Shown here one piece after another: positions 1 to 9,435 of a DNA stretch of 64,000 nt. The translations under genes were made by a program, and so were the position numbers. Position 1 is the first letter of the stretch. Each line of letters begins with the position of its first letter. The stretch comes from Paenibacillus silviterrae. GTDB lineage: Bacteria > Bacillota > Bacilli > Paenibacillales > NBRC-103111. The notes under the pieces were generated by a model. That model had not been told where the DNA came from. It did not search any database and saw nothing but the letters and a program-made list of their open reading frames with translations. The stretch covers positions 3,866,501 through 3,930,500 of the forward strand of contig NZ_JASKUT010000001.1 of assembly GCF_030167925.1 (NCBI RefSeq), written 5' to 3'.

Positions 1-1359
<1,359 letters not shown>

Positions 1360-1384
1360 ACATATCATTTTACGGAAATATCTT

Positions 1385-1420
1385 GAGGAGCATGCTTCGG
1401 CAGTTGCTCCTCTTTTATTT
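1385..1420 (+). terminator. Rho-independent terminator of gdhA
   Basis: Perfect 8-bp stem GAGGAGCA / TGCTCCTC (1385-1392 and 1405-1412) followed by TTTTATTTTT, 25 bases after the gdhA stop. Confidence 0.85.
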
Positions 1421-1620
1421 TTACTCCCGGCAATCCGGCGGCGTCCGCCCGTACGGCATTATCGCAGAATACTGGTCACCTTGGATGGGATATAACATTA
1501 CGTAGGTCAACAGGGGTTAGGGAAGTTTACTTAACATTGGAGCTGCGATGTCATGCACCGAGGACTTGGAGAAACGGTTATCAGTGTGGGTCTAGCACAG
1601 TTTGAAGGAGAGAAGACGAC

Positions 1621-2070
1621 ATGGAACAAGCCTATACTGTTGTGAGGGACATGTACGACCGGCTGATCCAAGCATGGAATCACCGCGACGCCCGGGGGAT
1701 GGCAGATTTATTCTCACGGGATGGGGAAAGCATCGGCTTTGACGGCAGCCAATCGATCGGGCGCGAGGAGATCTATGCCCATTTGGCGCCAATCTTTGAG
1801 CATCACCCAACCGCCGCCTTCGTGAGCATCGTGAAGGAGATCCGCTTTCCCGCTCCCGAAGTCGCCATCCTTCGGGCCATTGCAGGCATGATACCGCCAG
1901 GCCAAAGCGATCTCAACCCGAAGGTAAATACACATCACACGGTGATTGCCGCCATTTCGGAAGGAGCTTGGCGCATTCAGCTGTTTCAGAACACGCCTGC
2001 TCAGTTTCACGGCAGACCGGAGCTGGTGGAGCAGATGACCGCAGAATTACGCAGTGCGCTTTACGGGTGA
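1621..2070 (+). CDS. SgcJ/EcaC-type SnoaL/NTF2-like protein
   Basis: A 149-residue protein with the pattern of the SnoaL-like/DUF4440 (NTF2 fold) family: an N-terminal helix with a W-x-R-D-A segment (AWNHRDARGMADLF), a GIGREEI-like stretch, and a C-terminal strand WRIQLFQNTPAQFHGRP typical of the SgcJ/EcaC oxidoreductase subfamily. Members are small cone-shaped cytoplasmic proteins that bind small molecules or act as isomerases or hydrolases, so the exact reaction cannot be read from sequence. The ATG has a good ribosome site (AAGGAGAG, 1603-1610). It stands alone between gdhA and a tiny ORF. Confidence 0.75.
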   Translation: MEQAYTVVRDMYDRLIQAWNHRDARGMADLFSRDGESIGFDGSQSIGREEIYAHLAPIFEHHPTAAFVSIVKEIRFPAPEVAILRAIAGMIPPGQSDLNPKVNTHHTVIAAISEGAWRIQLFQNTPAQFHGRPELVEQMTAELRSALYG

Positions 2071-2142
2071 TGACGCCTCGCCCCTCTCGGGCATACTACG
2101 ACTAAGCATCAGCTCTAAGTGCCAAGAGAGGAGATGATTGGA

Positions 2143-2286
2143 TTGCCTAATCGCGAAGAAAATGCTTCCGACGAGCCGCGCAATGATATCATGGCCTTGG
2201 TTGAATGGATCAACAGCCAAGGGGATACCGGTGAGGTGAACGAGATTATAGAGCGTACCAACGAAAACGCGGAATCCGAACGCTAA
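2143..2286 (+). CDS. Small acidic hypothetical protein (47 aa)
   Basis: Short reading frame beginning MPNREENASDEPRND and ending in a Glu/Asn-rich tail, strongly acidic and without cysteines, signal peptide or membrane segment. A GAGAGGAG ribosome site (2126-2133) lies 9 bases before a TTG at 2143. An ATG at 2134 directly abuts that site and is less likely to be used. A hairpin region follows the stop at once. No family recognised. It is called on the ribosome site, the codon pattern and the terminator, and could be a small conserved Paenibacillus protein. Confidence 0.55.
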   Translation: MPNREENASDEPRNDIMALVEWINSQGDTGEVNEIIERTNENAESER

Positions 2287-2287
2287 G

Positions 2288-2332
2288 CAGGCGCAAGTAA
2301 AGAGGCAGGTCGCGAATTGCGCCTGCCTCTTT
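2288..2332. terminator. Convergent terminator with two alternative hairpins
   Basis: An 11-bp perfect stem AAAGAGGCAGG / CCTGCCTCTTT (2299-2309 and 2322-2332) lies between convergent genes. A second perfect pairing, CAGGCGCAA / TTGCGCCTG (2288-2296 and 2317-2325), uses part of the same bases, so the two are mutually exclusive. U-runs are weak on both strands. Confidence 0.6.
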
Positions 2333-2362
2333 GCTCTGCCTTTCGGGAGCTTCTCCCTTCAA

Positions 2363-3046
2363 CTACACCATCCCTTCCTCTCTTGCCTTCAGCGAGGCCT
2401 GTAAACGGTCGCGTACGTCCAGCTTGGCGTAGATGCTGGAGATGTAGTTTTTCACCGTCCCCTCGGATAGAAACAGCTTGCCGGCGATTTCCCGGTTGCT
2501 AAGCCCCTCGGATATCGCCTTCAGCACCTGAAATTCCCGCTCGCTCAGCCCGTATTCCTCCGGCTTTCTCCTCTCTTCCGGTACGGCTGCAGAGACCGCA
2601 GCGGCTGGCTCCGCCTGAGGCGATTTCAGCTGCTTCACCAGCAGCAGGGCGATCTCCTGCGGGATGAGCGTTCCGCCGCGATGCACCCACTTGAGGCCGG
2701 CCGCCAGCTCCTTTGGATGAATCGCCTTGAGCAGGTAGCCCTCCGCACCCGCAGCTAGCGCCTCCACCACATAATTCACTTCCTGAAATGTGGTGAGAAT
2801 AATGATTTTTGTCTCCGGAAGGAGCCCTTTTATCCGCCGAGTAGCCTCCACACCGTCCATCACAGGCATATGGATATCCATCAGGATGACATCCGGTCGG
2901 ATGTGCTGCGCAAGCTCCACGGCCGTCTGGCCGTTCTCCGCCAGCCCTTCCACGCTCAGCTCCGGATCCATATCCAGCACGATATGCAGGCTTTCCCTGA
3001 TTAAGTCCTGGTCGTCCACCAGCATAATTCGGATGTTGTTGGTCAC
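2363..3046 (-). CDS. LuxR/NarL-type response regulator
   Basis: 227 residues: receiver domain (about 1-120) with the acidic pair D11-D12, phospho-acceptor D57 in ILMDIHMP and a conserved Lys in GYLLKAIHP; then a LuxR-type HTH (about 165-225) with LSEREFQVLKAISEGLSNREIA and the recognition helix EGTVKNYISSIYAKL. It is the partner of the adjacent histidine kinase: its GTG start directly follows the kinase stop, with AGGAGG 8 bases upstream. The family includes DesR, LiaR and YvfU. The signal is unknown; the DUF4097 gene in the same operon suggests a cell-envelope signal. Confidence 0.9.
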   Translation of the reverse strand: MTNNIRIMLVDDQDLIRESLHIVLDMDPELSVEGLAENGQTAVELAQHIRPDVILMDIHMPVMDGVEATRRIKGLLPETKIIILTTFQEVNYVVEALAAGAEGYLLKAIHPKELAAGLKWVHRGGTLIPQEIALLLVKQLKSPQAEPAAAVSAAVPEERRKPEEYGLSEREFQVLKAISEGLSNREIAGKLFLSEGTVKNYISSIYAKLDVRDRLQASLKAREEGMV

Positions 3047-4258
3047 CTAGAGCGCCTCCTGTAAGCTTGTTGTTTCGTTATGCGGCACCGTGCAGTGAAC
3101 GCTCGTCCCCTTGCCGACCTGAGAGCTGACGGAAATGCCGCCCCCAAGCGCCTGAAGCCGTTCCTTCATGGCGTTCAGCCCGAAGCCGAGGGCTACCTGC
3201 GGCATGCCGACCCCGTCATCCTCTATCGTCAGCACCGTACATAGCGGCTCGTGGCGAAGTCCCACCTTCACATGACGCGCCTGTCCGTGACGCTTGGCAT
3301 TCGTCAGCGCCTCCTGAAGACAGCGGACCAGCGTCAGCTTCGCATGTCCTGACAACTCCGGCTCCGGCCCCTCTTCCGTCACGTCCACCTTGGTGCCCGT
3401 ATGCAAAGCGAATTCCTCCGCTAACCGCTTCAGCTGCTCCAGCAGGAAGTCATCCGCCCCGTCCGGTGCTATCTGATGAATGCTGCGCCGCACTTCATCG
3501 AGTCCGCCGCGCATGACGCCGCGCAGCACCTCCAGCTTCCCCTTGGCCTTCTCCGGCGCTTGCTCCACCAGGTAGGACACCGCATCCATCCCCATGATGA
3601 CGGAGGTAAACGTATGGCCGACCGTGTCATGAAGCTCGCGTGCCATTCGGTTGCGCTCCTCCAGCAGCGTAATGCGCTCCACCTGTTTCGCGTACTGCTC
3701 CAGTGTCCGGTTCTGCTGCTCGATGCGCTCGGCATGTTTCCGATTGACCTCCAGAAGGCTCTTCATTTGCTCATTGGTCTGCTTGATCCGCTGCAAAGCA
3801 TAACCGATGCCGTACATCAGGCAGTAATCGAACATTCGGCTGACGATGTCGGTAGGCTGCATTTTATCGGCGGCCATGTTGATGGTAATAGGAATGGCGA
3901 TCAAGTAAACCGGCAGCGTCCAGACCAAGGTTCTCTTCTTGGCCAAATATCCCACAATAATCGTAGGAAGCAGAATAAGTCCGATTCCCGCTTTATTGAG
4001 GTAGCTGTAATATACGGCGGGAATGCCGCTACTGAATAAGAGCAGAAAGGCAAAGCCGTCACTATGGATGAACCGCGGCCTCCAGCATAGAAGCGGAAGC
4101 GCGTAACAAGCCAGAATCAGCAGCAGGAAGGGACCGGGATCGGGCGAGCCCATTCGCTCCTCCTGGGTAAACAGCATCAAGATCATCAGACCCGTCAGTC
4201 CTGTATACACGGAGAACAGCGCCCAATCCACCCAGTGCCATTCGCGTCGCTCAAGCAT
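3047..4258 (-). CDS. NarL-family (HisKA_3) sensor histidine kinase
   Basis: About 403 residues: several N-terminal hydrophobic helices (about 12-150), a coiled-coil linker, a HisKA_3 dimerisation domain with phospho-acceptor His at about 210 (RELHDTVGHTF), and a HATPase domain with an N-box (QEALTNAKRHG), DDGVGM and GFGLNAMKERL. ATG 4258 is chosen because AAAGGAGG lies 10 bases upstream. The frame extends further to 4312, overlapping the previous gene, and an ATG-ATG at 4285 is a weaker alternative. It phosphorylates the response regulator encoded immediately downstream. The multi-helix input module resembles DesK-type sensors of membrane state. Confidence 0.9.
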   Translation of the reverse strand: MLERREWHWVDWALFSVYTGLTGLMILMLFTQEERMGSPDPGPFLLLILACYALPLLCWRPRFIHSDGFAFLLLFSSGIPAVYYSYLNKAGIGLILLPTIIVGYLAKKRTLVWTLPVYLIAIPITINMAADKMQPTDIVSRMFDYCLMYGIGYALQRIKQTNEQMKSLLEVNRKHAERIEQQNRTLEQYAKQVERITLLEERNRMARELHDTVGHTFTSVIMGMDAVSYLVEQAPEKAKGKLEVLRGVMRGGLDEVRRSIHQIAPDGADDFLLEQLKRLAEEFALHTGTKVDVTEEGPEPELSGHAKLTLVRCLQEALTNAKRHGQARHVKVGLRHEPLCTVLTIEDDGVGMPQVALGFGLNAMKERLQALGGGISVSSQVGKGTSVHCTVPHNETTSLQEAL

Positions 4259-4286
4259 AGGCCGGAAGCCTCCTTTTTCCATCATT

Positions 4287-5114
4287 CTAGTCCTCTTGCA
4301 CCGTAATGTCACCCTTAGTCGAGGACAGACGCAGGGTCGGTCCGCCGGTAGAGATGCCTCCGAGAATGCGATACTTGGTATTTTCCGTAAAAAGCAGCCC
4401 CTTCAGCCGCTGGACCGCATCTCCGGATACCGATTCCAGATCCAGCTGTAACGCCGACGGAGTGGTAATAAGCTTCACGGTAACATCGCCGCTTGCCGTC
4501 TTCACATTCACCGATTGCTTCAGGTCGGCGGCAAGCAGCTCCACATCTCCGGCAGCTGTGTGCACATCCACCTTGCCCTCCAGCCGCCGGAGCCGCACAT
4601 CGCCTGAATCCGTCTCCACCTTCAGCGCTTCCGCAGTAAGGCCGTTCAGCTCCACATCCCCTTTGTGAGTTTGGATCTGGAACTTCCCCGTTATCATGTC
4701 TTCCGCCGTCACATCGCCCGATCGGGTCACCGTCCTTAGCTGCTCAAATGTCGTTTTAGGCAAGGTAACCTCCAGATCGGGGCTGCTGTAGAAGCCTTCG
4801 AACCACCCTCGTTCGTCCAGCACTTGAATTTGCAGCTCTCCTTGGACCACCTGCTTCTCCACCCGAAACCGGCGGCTTTGCTCCTCCTTAATGCTTCCGT
4901 ACAGCCGAAGGCCAATCCGGTCATCCGACCCTTGCCTCCAGATCACATCGATCGTCGGAGACGATATCGATATGCGGGTAACCCCCTCCGCATTCAGCTG
5001 CGAAGACTGATCCATTACCCGGGCCGCATCGCCCGTCCAGCCCTTCTGCCACAAGAGCCCCCCTGCCATTAGCAAAAGCAGTACCATTATCAGCGTCGTT
5101 CCCAGCTTATTCAT
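4287..5114 (-). CDS. DUF4097-type beta-helix envelope protein
   Basis: About 275 residues with an N-terminal uncleaved or signal-anchor helix (LIMVLLLLMAGGLLW), followed by repeated short strands of the SGDVTAED / TSGDVRLRRLEG / TASGDVTVKL type. This is the pattern of the DUF4097 'adhesin-like' right-handed beta-helix. It is probably exported and anchored outside the membrane. ATG 5114 has GGGGGA upstream; the frame runs back to 5183 without a better start. It is the first gene of an operon with the histidine kinase and response regulator. LiaF- and YvlB-type proteins of this fold tune envelope-stress systems, so a modulatory role is a reasonable inference. Confidence 0.8.
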   Translation of the reverse strand: MNKLGTTLIMVLLLLMAGGLLWQKGWTGDAARVMDQSSQLNAEGVTRISISSPTIDVIWRQGSDDRIGLRLYGSIKEEQSRRFRVEKQVVQGELQIQVLDERGWFEGFYSSPDLEVTLPKTTFEQLRTVTRSGDVTAEDMITGKFQIQTHKGDVELNGLTAEALKVETDSGDVRLRRLEGKVDVHTAAGDVELLAADLKQSVNVKTASGDVTVKLITTPSALQLDLESVSGDAVQRLKGLLFTENTKYRILGGISTGGPTLRLSSTKGDITVQED

Positions 5115-5185
5115 TGCTGTTCCCCCATTGCCGTTTTCTTGCTTCCACTCTACTAAGAAAACGTCACGGCTACTTAGTGCCATCG

Positions 5186-5195
5186 GTCATATGAC
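5186..5195. promoter_or_regulatory. Short palindrome upstream of the DUF4097-kinase-regulator operon
   Basis: Perfect 10-bp palindrome GTCATATGAC about 70 bases upstream of the operon's first start codon. It could be the autoregulatory site of the LuxR-type regulator, but it is short and alone. Confidence 0.3.
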
Positions 5196-5237
5196 GGGGT
5201 CACAAAAATAAAGGGGTCGCCGCTTGAGGTGCCGGCC

Positions 5238-6002
5238 TCAGCTGGATTTCACCCGGTACCACTGCTGATAAGCCTCTTGAAAGCCCAGCTTGGCATACAG
5301 TCTCCGTGCTGCCGTATTATTCGCCAGTACCTGCAGGTATGCCTCCTGCGCTCCCTGCCGCTTCGCCCACCCGAGGAGATGGAGGAGCAGCGATTCGCCC
5401 AAGCCCTGTCTTCGGTAATCCGGATCCGCCACGATGTCGAAGATGCCGACGCCGCTTCCTTGAAGAACTGCCAGTCCGCAGGCGACCGTCCGGTTCTCCA
5501 GCCGTATAGCCGCATAGCCGCAAGGCAGCAAATGCTGCCGGAACAGCACCTTGATGGAATCCCGGTGCCGCGCATGGCTCGGGTTCATACGGCAAAACGA
5601 TTCGAGCCATGCTTCCGTCAGCCCGGTTTCAATCACGACATCGGAATGCCGCGGCAGCGGAAGCTCTTCAAGCCTTGCAGTCTGCACACTTACCAGATCC
5701 ACCTGCTCGTAGCCCCGGCCCGCCAATACGGCATCTAGCCCCTTCGGCTCGGATGCTTCGGTAATCTTATAGATAACGGGAAGACCCTTCTGCTGGTAGA
5801 AGCCCTCAACCTGATCCATGGCTGCCTCAAGAGCAAGGTCCCCCGCCCAATACAGCGGTTGCACCGAATTGGCCCGCTTGGAGTAGCCCATGCCATACCG
5901 TAGCTGCCAGCCCTCCAGACTAAAGGTCTGAAGAGTCGGCCATGCGTTTAGCAGCCGCTCCTCATAATTGCGAATTCGGTTCATGGTCCTGTCCCTACTC
6001 AT
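5238..6002 (-). CDS. GNAT-family N-acetyltransferase
   Basis: 254 residues. The C-terminal half carries a standard GNAT core: motif A with the acetyl-CoA pyrophosphate loop RRQGLGESLL (about residue 195), followed by AYLQVLANNTAARRLYAKLGF (motif B). The N-terminal half (about 1-120) is a second, degenerate GNAT-like region, as in two-domain acetyltransferases. The substrate is not readable. The start at 6002 has AGGAG 11 bases upstream; an internal ATG (5984) is the alternative. It appears to be monocistronic. Confidence 0.85.
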   Translation of the reverse strand: MSRDRTMNRIRNYEERLLNAWPTLQTFSLEGWQLRYGMGYSKRANSVQPLYWAGDLALEAAMDQVEGFYQQKGLPVIYKITEASEPKGLDAVLAGRGYEQVDLVSVQTARLEELPLPRHSDVVIETGLTEAWLESFCRMNPSHARHRDSIKVLFRQHLLPCGYAAIRLENRTVACGLAVLQGSGVGIFDIVADPDYRRQGLGESLLLHLLGWAKRQGAQEAYLQVLANNTAARRLYAKLGFQEAYQQWYRVKSS

Positions 6003-6132
6003 ATTGATAACAGCTCCTCTAAACTAGTCACTATTTTCCATTGTTTTATCCTTGATTGTAGCATGTTTCCGAAGCTATGGCTCTGATAAAATGGAACCTC
6101 TTCCACCAAGCGAACCGAGCCACACGAATGCC

Positions 6133-6164
6133 AAAAAGCCATGACGATACTGCATCGCCATGGC
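6133..6164 (-). terminator. Terminator of pdaA
   Basis: 11-bp stem GCCATGGCGAT / ATCGTCATGGC (one G-T pair) on the minus strand followed by TTTTT, just after the pdaA stop. Confidence 0.85.
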
Positions 6165-6179
6165 CCAATCTTCCTGCTG

Positions 6180-6980
6180 CTAGTGATACTGCTTAACCTG
6201 CAGCTCCTTCAAGCTTTTAAACTCGTACCCTTTCGCTTTCGCGTCATCGATGATTTTCCCTAGCGCCTCCGTGTTATCCTTAGACACCGAGTGCAGAAGA
6301 ATGACCGCGCCGGGATGCAGCTGAGCCATTACCTGTTTATAGGCATAATCCGAGCCCTTCTGTGCTTTCACATCCCAATCCTTGTAAGCGACGGACCAGA
6401 ACACCGAAGTATAGCCCAAATCCTTGCTGACCGTAAGCGTTCTGCTGTTAAAAATACCACGCGGCGGCCGCAAATACGCCATTTCCTGCTGGCCCGTAAC
6501 CTTCTCTACCTCTGTCTTGACCTTGTCAAGCTCCTCCCTAATCTGCTGCTGAGCCAGCTGGGACATATCAGGATGACTCCAGGAGTGGTTTCCGATCAGA
6601 TGCCCCTCACTGACCATCCGCTTGAGCAGCTCCGGCTGATCCTTAATGTAGTGGCCGGTTACAAAGAAGATTGCCGGCACCTGCTTCTCCCTCAGCACAT
6701 CCAGAATCTTTGAGGTATACCCGTTCTCATAGCCGTTATCAAACGTAAGGTACAGCTCCTTCTTGGCGGTGTCCCCGAGGAAGATCGCTCCGTTTTTCTG
6801 TACCGCGTCATTGAAACGCTCCTGCGCAATCGACGGAAGCTCGCCGTTCTTGCTTTTCTTAAAGCCGAAATGGTAAGCAGGCTCCCCGCTTGCAGCGTAA
6901 GCAGCCGATTCCCCTGCTACTCCGCTGAGAAGAACCGCTGCGATAGCTGTTAAGGCAACTAACCGTTTCACGTTGTCCAT
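6180..6980 (-). CDS. pdaA: Delta-lactam-forming N-acetylmuramic acid deacetylase PdaA
   Basis: About 266 residues with a Sec signal peptide (hydrophobic stretch about 8-22, Ala-rich cleavage region). The NodB deacetylase domain has the PdaA-specific form of motif 1, TFDNGYENGYT (catalytic D81), metal ligands in HSWSH (132-136), RPPRG, and LLHSVSKDN. Wording and length match B. subtilis PdaA, which removes the acetyl group from muramic acid and helps form muramic delta-lactam in spore cortex. This supports a spore-former. The ATG at 6980 sits very close to AAGGAG; a GTG at 6983 is the alternative. Confidence 0.93.
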   Translation of the reverse strand: MDNVKRLVALTAIAAVLLSGVAGESAAYAASGEPAYHFGFKKSKNGELPSIAQERFNDAVQKNGAIFLGDTAKKELYLTFDNGYENGYTSKILDVLREKQVPAIFFVTGHYIKDQPELLKRMVSEGHLIGNHSWSHPDMSQLAQQQIREELDKVKTEVEKVTGQQEMAYLRPPRGIFNSRTLTVSKDLGYTSVFWSVAYKDWDVKAQKGSDYAYKQVMAQLHPGAVILLHSVSKDNTEALGKIIDDAKAKGYEFKSLKELQVKQYH

Positions 6981-7073
6981 CACTCCTTGAGCACATAGTT
7001 TTACCTATGTACCATGGTTCTCACGGGAGCGGAAAGTTATGTTAGGGAACAACAGGAAATTACCGGTTATAGC

Positions 7074-7102
7074 AAAAAAGACCCCGATCTAATCGATCGA
7101 GG
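7074..7102 (-). terminator. Terminator of the cytochrome c gene
   Basis: Minus-strand stem CCTCGATC / GATCGGGG with a 5-base loop (7081-7102), then a T-run (As at 7074-7079). Confidence 0.8.
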
Positions 7103-7123
7103 CCATAGTGTTCGTCCGAAAGC

Positions 7124-7540
7124 TTACTTCTTCGCTGCAAGCCATTCTGCAATGGCGCTGATTTCGTTGTCCTTCAGCTTGTCTTTAAATGCCGTCATGC
7201 CCCCGCCGCCATTCGTGATCTTGGTAGCGATCTGATCCTTGCTAAGTCTGGCGCCAACCTTAGTCAAGTTCTTCTTCTCCGCACCCTTGCCGTCAAGAGT
7301 GTCGCCGTGGCACGCTATGCAGTTGGCTTTCACTAAAGACTCTGCATTGACTGTTGAAGCTGCCGGTGTTGTGCTTGCAGGCGTTGAGTTCGCAGGCGCT
7401 GGATTCTGCTGCCCTGCCGGCTGAGTGGCTGTCGGGGCTGCTGCCGGCTTTTGCTCCTCGGCCTTCGAACCGCAGCCGGATACGGCGAGAGCCGCTACTA
7501 CTACCGCAGCCAGTGCTGCATACCGCAATGGATGACGCAT
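7124..7540 (-). CDS. Lipoprotein c-type cytochrome (CccB-like)
   Basis: About 138 residues: a lipoprotein signal peptide ending in a lipobox (AVSGC), an Ala/Pro/Thr linker (about 30-70), then a single-haem domain with CIACH and a distal axial Met in GGGGMTAFKDKL. The layout matches B. subtilis cytochrome c551 (CccB), a membrane-tethered electron carrier on the outer face. ATG 7540 is chosen because the lipobox starts from there and AAGGGGG lies upstream; the frame extends to 7606 without function. It is monocistronic with its own promoter and terminator. It suggests an aerobic cytochrome c branch. Confidence 0.88.
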   Translation of the reverse strand: MRHPLRYAALAAVVVAALAVSGCGSKAEEQKPAAAPTATQPAGQQNPAPANSTPASTTPAASTVNAESLVKANCIACHGDTLDGKGAEKKNLTKVGARLSKDQIATKITNGGGGMTAFKDKLKDNEISAIAEWLAAKK

Positions 7541-7616
7541 GAATGATTGCCCCCTTATATTTCTTCTTGGGTGTCTGGCTGTTGACACAGCTTTGACACA
7601 TATCAATTACATGCTT

Positions 7617-7645
7617 ATCATACTTTGCCGTATGGGCCCTGACAA
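7617..7645 (-). promoter_or_regulatory. Promoter of the cytochrome c gene
   Basis: Minus strand: TTGTCA (7640-7645), 17-bp spacer, TATGAT (7617-7622), about 77 bases before the start codon. Confidence 0.6.
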
Positions 7646-7673
7646 TACAGCATATGGAAACTTAACTAAAACT

Positions 7674-8243
7674 TTATTTCGCCAGCGAGGCATGCAAACC
7701 GCGAATGAACAGGTCCAATAGCTTGCGGAAGCTCTCATCCTTGTTCAGCTCCATCCGGAACCCCTGCTTGAGCTCCAACGACGCATAACCATGCGTCAAG
7801 CTGCGCAGTCCCCTCACAATGTGCAATGCCTCTTCCCCTTCCAACTGATAATAGGCCAAGACACGAAGCAGTATCTCTACCACTTCACCCGAGGCCTGCA
7901 TGATCGCAGGATCCTCGAAGTCCGGAGCCGTCATGGTCGCTTCATACAAGGACGGGTGCTCGCGCACAAAGGCTACGTAAGCGAAGCCCACATCACGTAT
8001 CGCGTCGTCTCCGGCCTTCCCCATAGCCGCCTTCCCCAGCCGTTGCCCAAGCTGTCGAATGCCGAAAATAGCCAGCCCTTGACGCACACCCGCAAGGCCC
8101 TCCACGTGATTATATAAAGAGGGGGTTTTTACCTTCAACTCGGCTGCGATGGAGGCCAGGGTTACATTCTCCAGCCCTTCCGACTCCGCAATACGTGCCG
8201 CCGCCCGAATAATCGTTTCCCGGTCCAGACCGGCTCTAGCCAC
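7674..8243 (-). CDS. TetR/AcrR-type regulator with WHG C-terminal domain
   Basis: 189 residues: N-terminal TetR HTH (about 5-52; ASIAAELKVKTPSLYNHVEGL) and a C-terminal ligand domain with the YASLELKQGF stretch typical of the WHG / TetR_C_33 group. The GTG start overlaps the end of the metallo-hydrolase gene by 8 bases, so the pair is translationally coupled. It probably represses its own operon and the divergent yrdB-like gene through the palindrome at 9006-9024. The ligand is unknown. Confidence 0.88.
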   Translation of the reverse strand: MARAGLDRETIIRAAARIAESEGLENVTLASIAAELKVKTPSLYNHVEGLAGVRQGLAIFGIRQLGQRLGKAAMGKAGDDAIRDVGFAYVAFVREHPSLYEATMTAPDFEDPAIMQASGEVVEILLRVLAYYQLEGEEALHIVRGLRSLTHGYASLELKQGFRMELNKDESFRKLLDLFIRGLHASLAK

Positions 8244-8964
8244 GACGTTCGCCCCCTTTGCTCAAATCTGCTTCCGCTTCTTCAATCGCCTTCTGCATGA
8301 CAGCAGCAGGATCCAGCACCAGCCGGCCGTGACCGACCGCCAGGCAGCTCGGATTCAGCGCGAGCAGCTTTTTGGCGCTTGCCACTGCCGTACCCCGGTG
8401 CCAAGTACCGAACGCCGGAAAAGGAAACAGCGGCTTGAGCGTCCCGGCGACCGCAATGCCGCCGCGAACCTGAAAGGCGTCGCCGGCGATCAAAGCGCGG
8501 CTTCGTGTATCCAAGTATGCCATATGTCCCGGCGTATGGCCAGGACAGCCTACAGCCTCCAGCGAGCCCACCCGATCTCCTTCCTGAAGCAGCCGGGTCG
8601 GCCGCGCTTTCAAGCTCGCAGGCACACCGCCGCGAATCGGCGCTTGGGCCTCCTCTGCCTCCAGCGACCGATCCCCGGCCATCAGCCGGGCATCCCTCTC
8701 CGATATCGCCAGCTCGACCCCCGGAAGCGCCTCCATTAATCGATCCAGCGCTCCTACATGATCGTCATGGGCATGAGTAAGCAAAATGCGGGTAATAGGC
8801 TTTCCCATATGTGCGGCTGCTTGCAAAATTCCCTTATGACTGTAAGGCAGTCCGGCATCGATCAGAGTAAGCTCGTTTTCTTCCTCCACCAAATACACAT
8901 TGACCGGAAACAGCCGCGGCATAAAAGAAACCTGCGACAACTGGCGATATTTCGTAATTTTCAT
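8236..8964 (-). CDS. Metallo-beta-lactamase-fold hydrolase
   Basis: About 242 residues with the MBL fold signature THAHDDHVGAL (two-metal site), TLIDAGLPYSHKG near the N-terminus, a CPGHTPGHMAYLD metal ligand block, GDAF, and a closing VGHG histidine. Such enzymes hydrolyse thioesters, lactones or phosphodiesters in the cytoplasm; the substrate is not readable. ATG 8964 has GAGAGGGG upstream; the frame extends to 9000. It is the first gene of a two-gene operon with the TetR regulator. Confidence 0.88.
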   Translation of the reverse strand: MKITKYRQLSQVSFMPRLFPVNVYLVEEENELTLIDAGLPYSHKGILQAAAHMGKPITRILLTHAHDDHVGALDRLMEALPGVELAISERDARLMAGDRSLEAEEAQAPIRGGVPASLKARPTRLLQEGDRVGSLEAVGCPGHTPGHMAYLDTRSRALIAGDAFQVRGGIAVAGTLKPLFPFPAFGTWHRGTAVASAKKLLALNPSCLAVGHGRLVLDPAAVMQKAIEEAEADLSKGGERRG

Positions 8965-8984
8965 CTTGTCATTCCCCTCTCGAT

Positions 8985-9024
8985 AAACTAATATATACAC
9001 ATAATAAACTAATCATATTAGTTT
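8985..9024. promoter_or_regulatory. TetR-type operator between divergent genes
   Basis: Perfect 19-bp palindrome AAACTAAT-CAT-ATTAGTTT (9006-9024), plus an extra half-site AAACTAAT at 8985-8992. It lies between the MBL-TetR operon and the yrdB-like gene, where a local TetR repressor would act on both. Confidence 0.7.
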
Positions 9025-9044
9025 TGTAAAGGGAGGAATTCATT

Positions 9045-9383
9045 TTGATTCCGTTACATTATACGAACTTAGCTTTGCGCTTTCTTCTGGAGCTTTGCGC
9101 CCTTGCAGCCTTAGGCTATTGGGGTTTTCATACCGGGCAGAGCTCCCTGCTTCGATGGGGACTTGGGCTAGGCTCTCCTTTGGCGGTCGCCGTGCTTTGG
9201 GCTATGCTTGGATCGCCGAATGCCGCCTATCCCCTGCATGGGGGACTTCATCTGCTGCTGGAGCTGGCCGTCTTCGGTTCGGGTGCGGTGGCGCTATATT
9301 TAGTCGGCCAGCACCGTCTCGCCCTGCTGTATGGAGCCGCGGTCCTCATCAATCGTCTGCTCATGCACCTCTGGGGGCAGTAA
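9045..9383 (+). CDS. YrdB-family (DUF2568) small membrane protein
   Basis: 112 residues, four hydrophobic helices, with the DUF2568 pattern: an LRFLLELCALAALGYWGF start, a central AVLWAMLGSP segment, and a C-terminal LINRLLMHLWGQ. The function of the family is not known. The TTG start has a strong GGGAGG ribosome site 9 bases upstream. It is divergent from the MBL-TetR operon across a palindromic operator and so is probably under the same repressor. Confidence 0.8.
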   Translation: MIPLHYTNLALRFLLELCALAALGYWGFHTGQSSLLRWGLGLGSPLAVAVLWAMLGSPNAAYPLHGGLHLLLELAVFGSGAVALYLVGQHRLALLYGAAVLINRLLMHLWGQ

Positions 9384-9387
9384 CGCC

Positions 9388-9418
9388 AAAAAAGACCGGG
9401 TGCATATCGCACCCGGTC
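9388..9418 (-). terminator. Terminator of the YdjO-like gene
   Basis: 10-bp perfect stem GACCGGGTGC / GCACCCGGTC (9394-9403, 9409-9418); the T-run is on the minus strand. It may also slow transcripts from the + strand. Confidence 0.8.
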
Positions 9419-9435
9419 CGGCTTAACCCCGAGAA

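Noticed and set aside
7593-7621. A plus-strand promoter-like TTGACA-N17-TATCAT
   Set aside because: It overlaps the better placed minus-strand cytochrome c promoter and points into the 3' end of a convergent gene, with no plus-strand gene behind it.
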